Source of the DNA: Clostridia bacterium
GTDB lineage: Bacteria > Bacillota > Clostridia > Lachnospirales > Lachnospiraceae
DNA length: 64,000 bases
Direction of reading: 5' to 3'
Assembly: GCA_910574255.1 (NCBI GenBank)
Contig: CAJTAK010000015.1
Span: 48,921-112,920 of the forward strand
Below, one piece after another: positions 63,673 through 64,000 of this stretch. The stretch's first letter is position 1; each line of letters starts with the position of its first letter. The translations under genes and the position numbers were made by a program. Under the pieces are notes generated by a model that saw only the letters and a program-made list of their open reading frames with translations, had not been told where the DNA came from and searched no databases.

Positions 63673-63743
63673 AGCAGATAACGGGAATCGAACCCGCCTC
63701 CCCAGCTTGGGAAGCTGGTGTTCTACCAATGAACTATATCTGC
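63673..63743 (-). tRNA. tRNA-Gly (anticodon CCC)
   Basis: Read on the minus strand, the acceptor stem is GCAGATA/TATCTGC with T as discriminator, the D arm contains AGTTCATTGGTAGAAC, the anticodon arm is CCAGC-TTCCCAA-GCTGG (anticodon CCC) and the T arm is GGCGGGTTCGATTCCCGTT. The length of 71 bases is normal for tRNA-Gly. CCA is not encoded. Its 3' end faces the tyrosine recombinase, suiting an attachment site. Confidence 0.93.
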
Positions 63744-63810
63744 ACATGTTCTTATTATAGCATAAGAAATCCAGAAATCAAGCCTAAAAATCAAAAAAGA
63801 AAACAAAGAA

Positions 63811-63839
63811 AAAGACGCCCGGGGGGACCGGGCGTCTTT
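63811..63839. terminator. Strong bidirectional terminator
   Basis: AAAGACGCCCGG (63811-63822) pairs perfectly with CCGGGCGTCTTT (63828-63839) over a five-base loop; A-rich sequence on the left and T-rich on the right make it a terminator for both strands. It probably ends a minus-strand gene outside the window or isolates the tRNA. Confidence 0.8.
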
Positions 63840-63940
63840 TTCTTTCTTATGAGGGGGGAGATAGTGATATTCAAATCCCGTCTTTAGCAGTTAACACCAT
63901 ATTCTTTCGAAGCAAACCGTATATTCAACCCTTTTTAAAC

Positions 63941-63962
63941 GCCTTGAAATAAGGCTTTTTTT
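63941..63962 (+). terminator. Small intrinsic terminator
   Basis: GCCTT (63941-63945) pairs with AAGGC (63951-63955), followed by seven T. It is a short plus-strand terminator; no gene upstream of it within the window is obvious, so its transcript is unknown. Confidence 0.5.
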
Positions 63963-64000
63963 ATTTCTCATAACTCTTGCATTTTTATTTTTTCTATGTT

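Noticed and set aside
63673..63743. A second att copy of the tRNA-Gly 3' end inside the window
   Set aside because: I found no other copy of the T-arm/acceptor sequence by eye, so the other boundary must lie outside or be degenerate.

Overview
The window looks like a chromosomal stretch of a low-GC Gram-positive gut anaerobe, most likely a Lachnospiraceae (Clostridia). The grounds are AGGAGG-type ribosome sites, LytTR/AgrC-type signalling, a class II lanthipeptide synthetase, a LoaP (NusG paralogue) leading a large polysaccharide operon, and frequent TTG/GTG starts. Genus and species cannot be fixed from the sequence alone.

Layout. (1) 1-1.57 kb: the 3' part of a gene joining a dCTP-deaminase/dUTPase-like domain to an AbiH domain, a probable phage-defence protein cut by the window edge. 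(2) 1.6-7.2 kb: a compact lanthipeptide locus with a LytTR response regulator, an AgrC-like sensor kinase, an untracked 48-residue precursor peptide ending in CCYP, and LanM. No transporter, protease or immunity gene is present. (3) 7.2-13.7 kb, minus strand: a gene graveyard. gnd has an internal deletion, a mannose-type PTS IIC is reduced to its C-terminal half and abuts a frameshifted LevR-like activator, rpoN (sigma-54) is frameshifted, and an M20 amidohydrolase carries an internal stop. PTS IID is open but holds a G9/C9 tract. An intact CDF-type cation transporter follows. (4) 14.7-20.8 kb: accessory DNA with two adjacent unknown membrane/coiled-coil proteins and a C-terminally truncated TnpB preceded by two copies of an unusual palindrome.

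(5) 20.9-60.9 kb: a roughly 40 kb capsule/exopolysaccharide locus. A structured leader with competing hairpins and a terminator precedes loaP. A hairpin plus intrinsic terminator separates loaP from the operon, the arrangement expected for LoaP antitermination. The operon then holds an initiating phosphoglycosyl transferase fused to an SDR, glycosyltransferases, a heparinase-like protein, wecC, a bi-domain oxidoreductase, CapK/PaaK-like, ATP-grasp and TupA-like enzymes, a BCCT transporter, a deacetylase, Wzy, Wzx, an MBOAT/SGNH O-acylation set with tandem SGNH copies, and a legionaminic-type nonulosonic acid pathway (legB, legC, ptmE-like, PLP protein, FemAB-like, SDR, legI/neuB, legG/neuC, legF/neuA). 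The 3' end carries a second MBOAT/SGNH pair and a pyruvyl transferase, all three disrupted, and finally wecB. WecB and WecC together would supply UDP-ManNAcA; the leg genes would supply a CMP-activated nonulosonic acid; Wzx/Wzy would export and polymerise the repeat unit. The middle (about 31.5-46.4 kb) is visibly AT-richer than its flanks, as expected for an exchanged serotype-specific core.

(6) 60.9-64 kb: remnants of a TIR-like protein and another truncated gene, a TPR-like fragment, a tyrosine recombinase, and a tRNA-Gly(CCC) whose 3' end faces the recombinase, the usual arrangement of an integrated element.

The most noteworthy signals are the lanthipeptide precursor, the deaminase-like/AbiH fusion, the joint decay of a sigma-54 sugar regulon, the LoaP leader architecture, and G9 tracts in both MBOAT acyltransferase genes that suggest phase-variable O-acylation.
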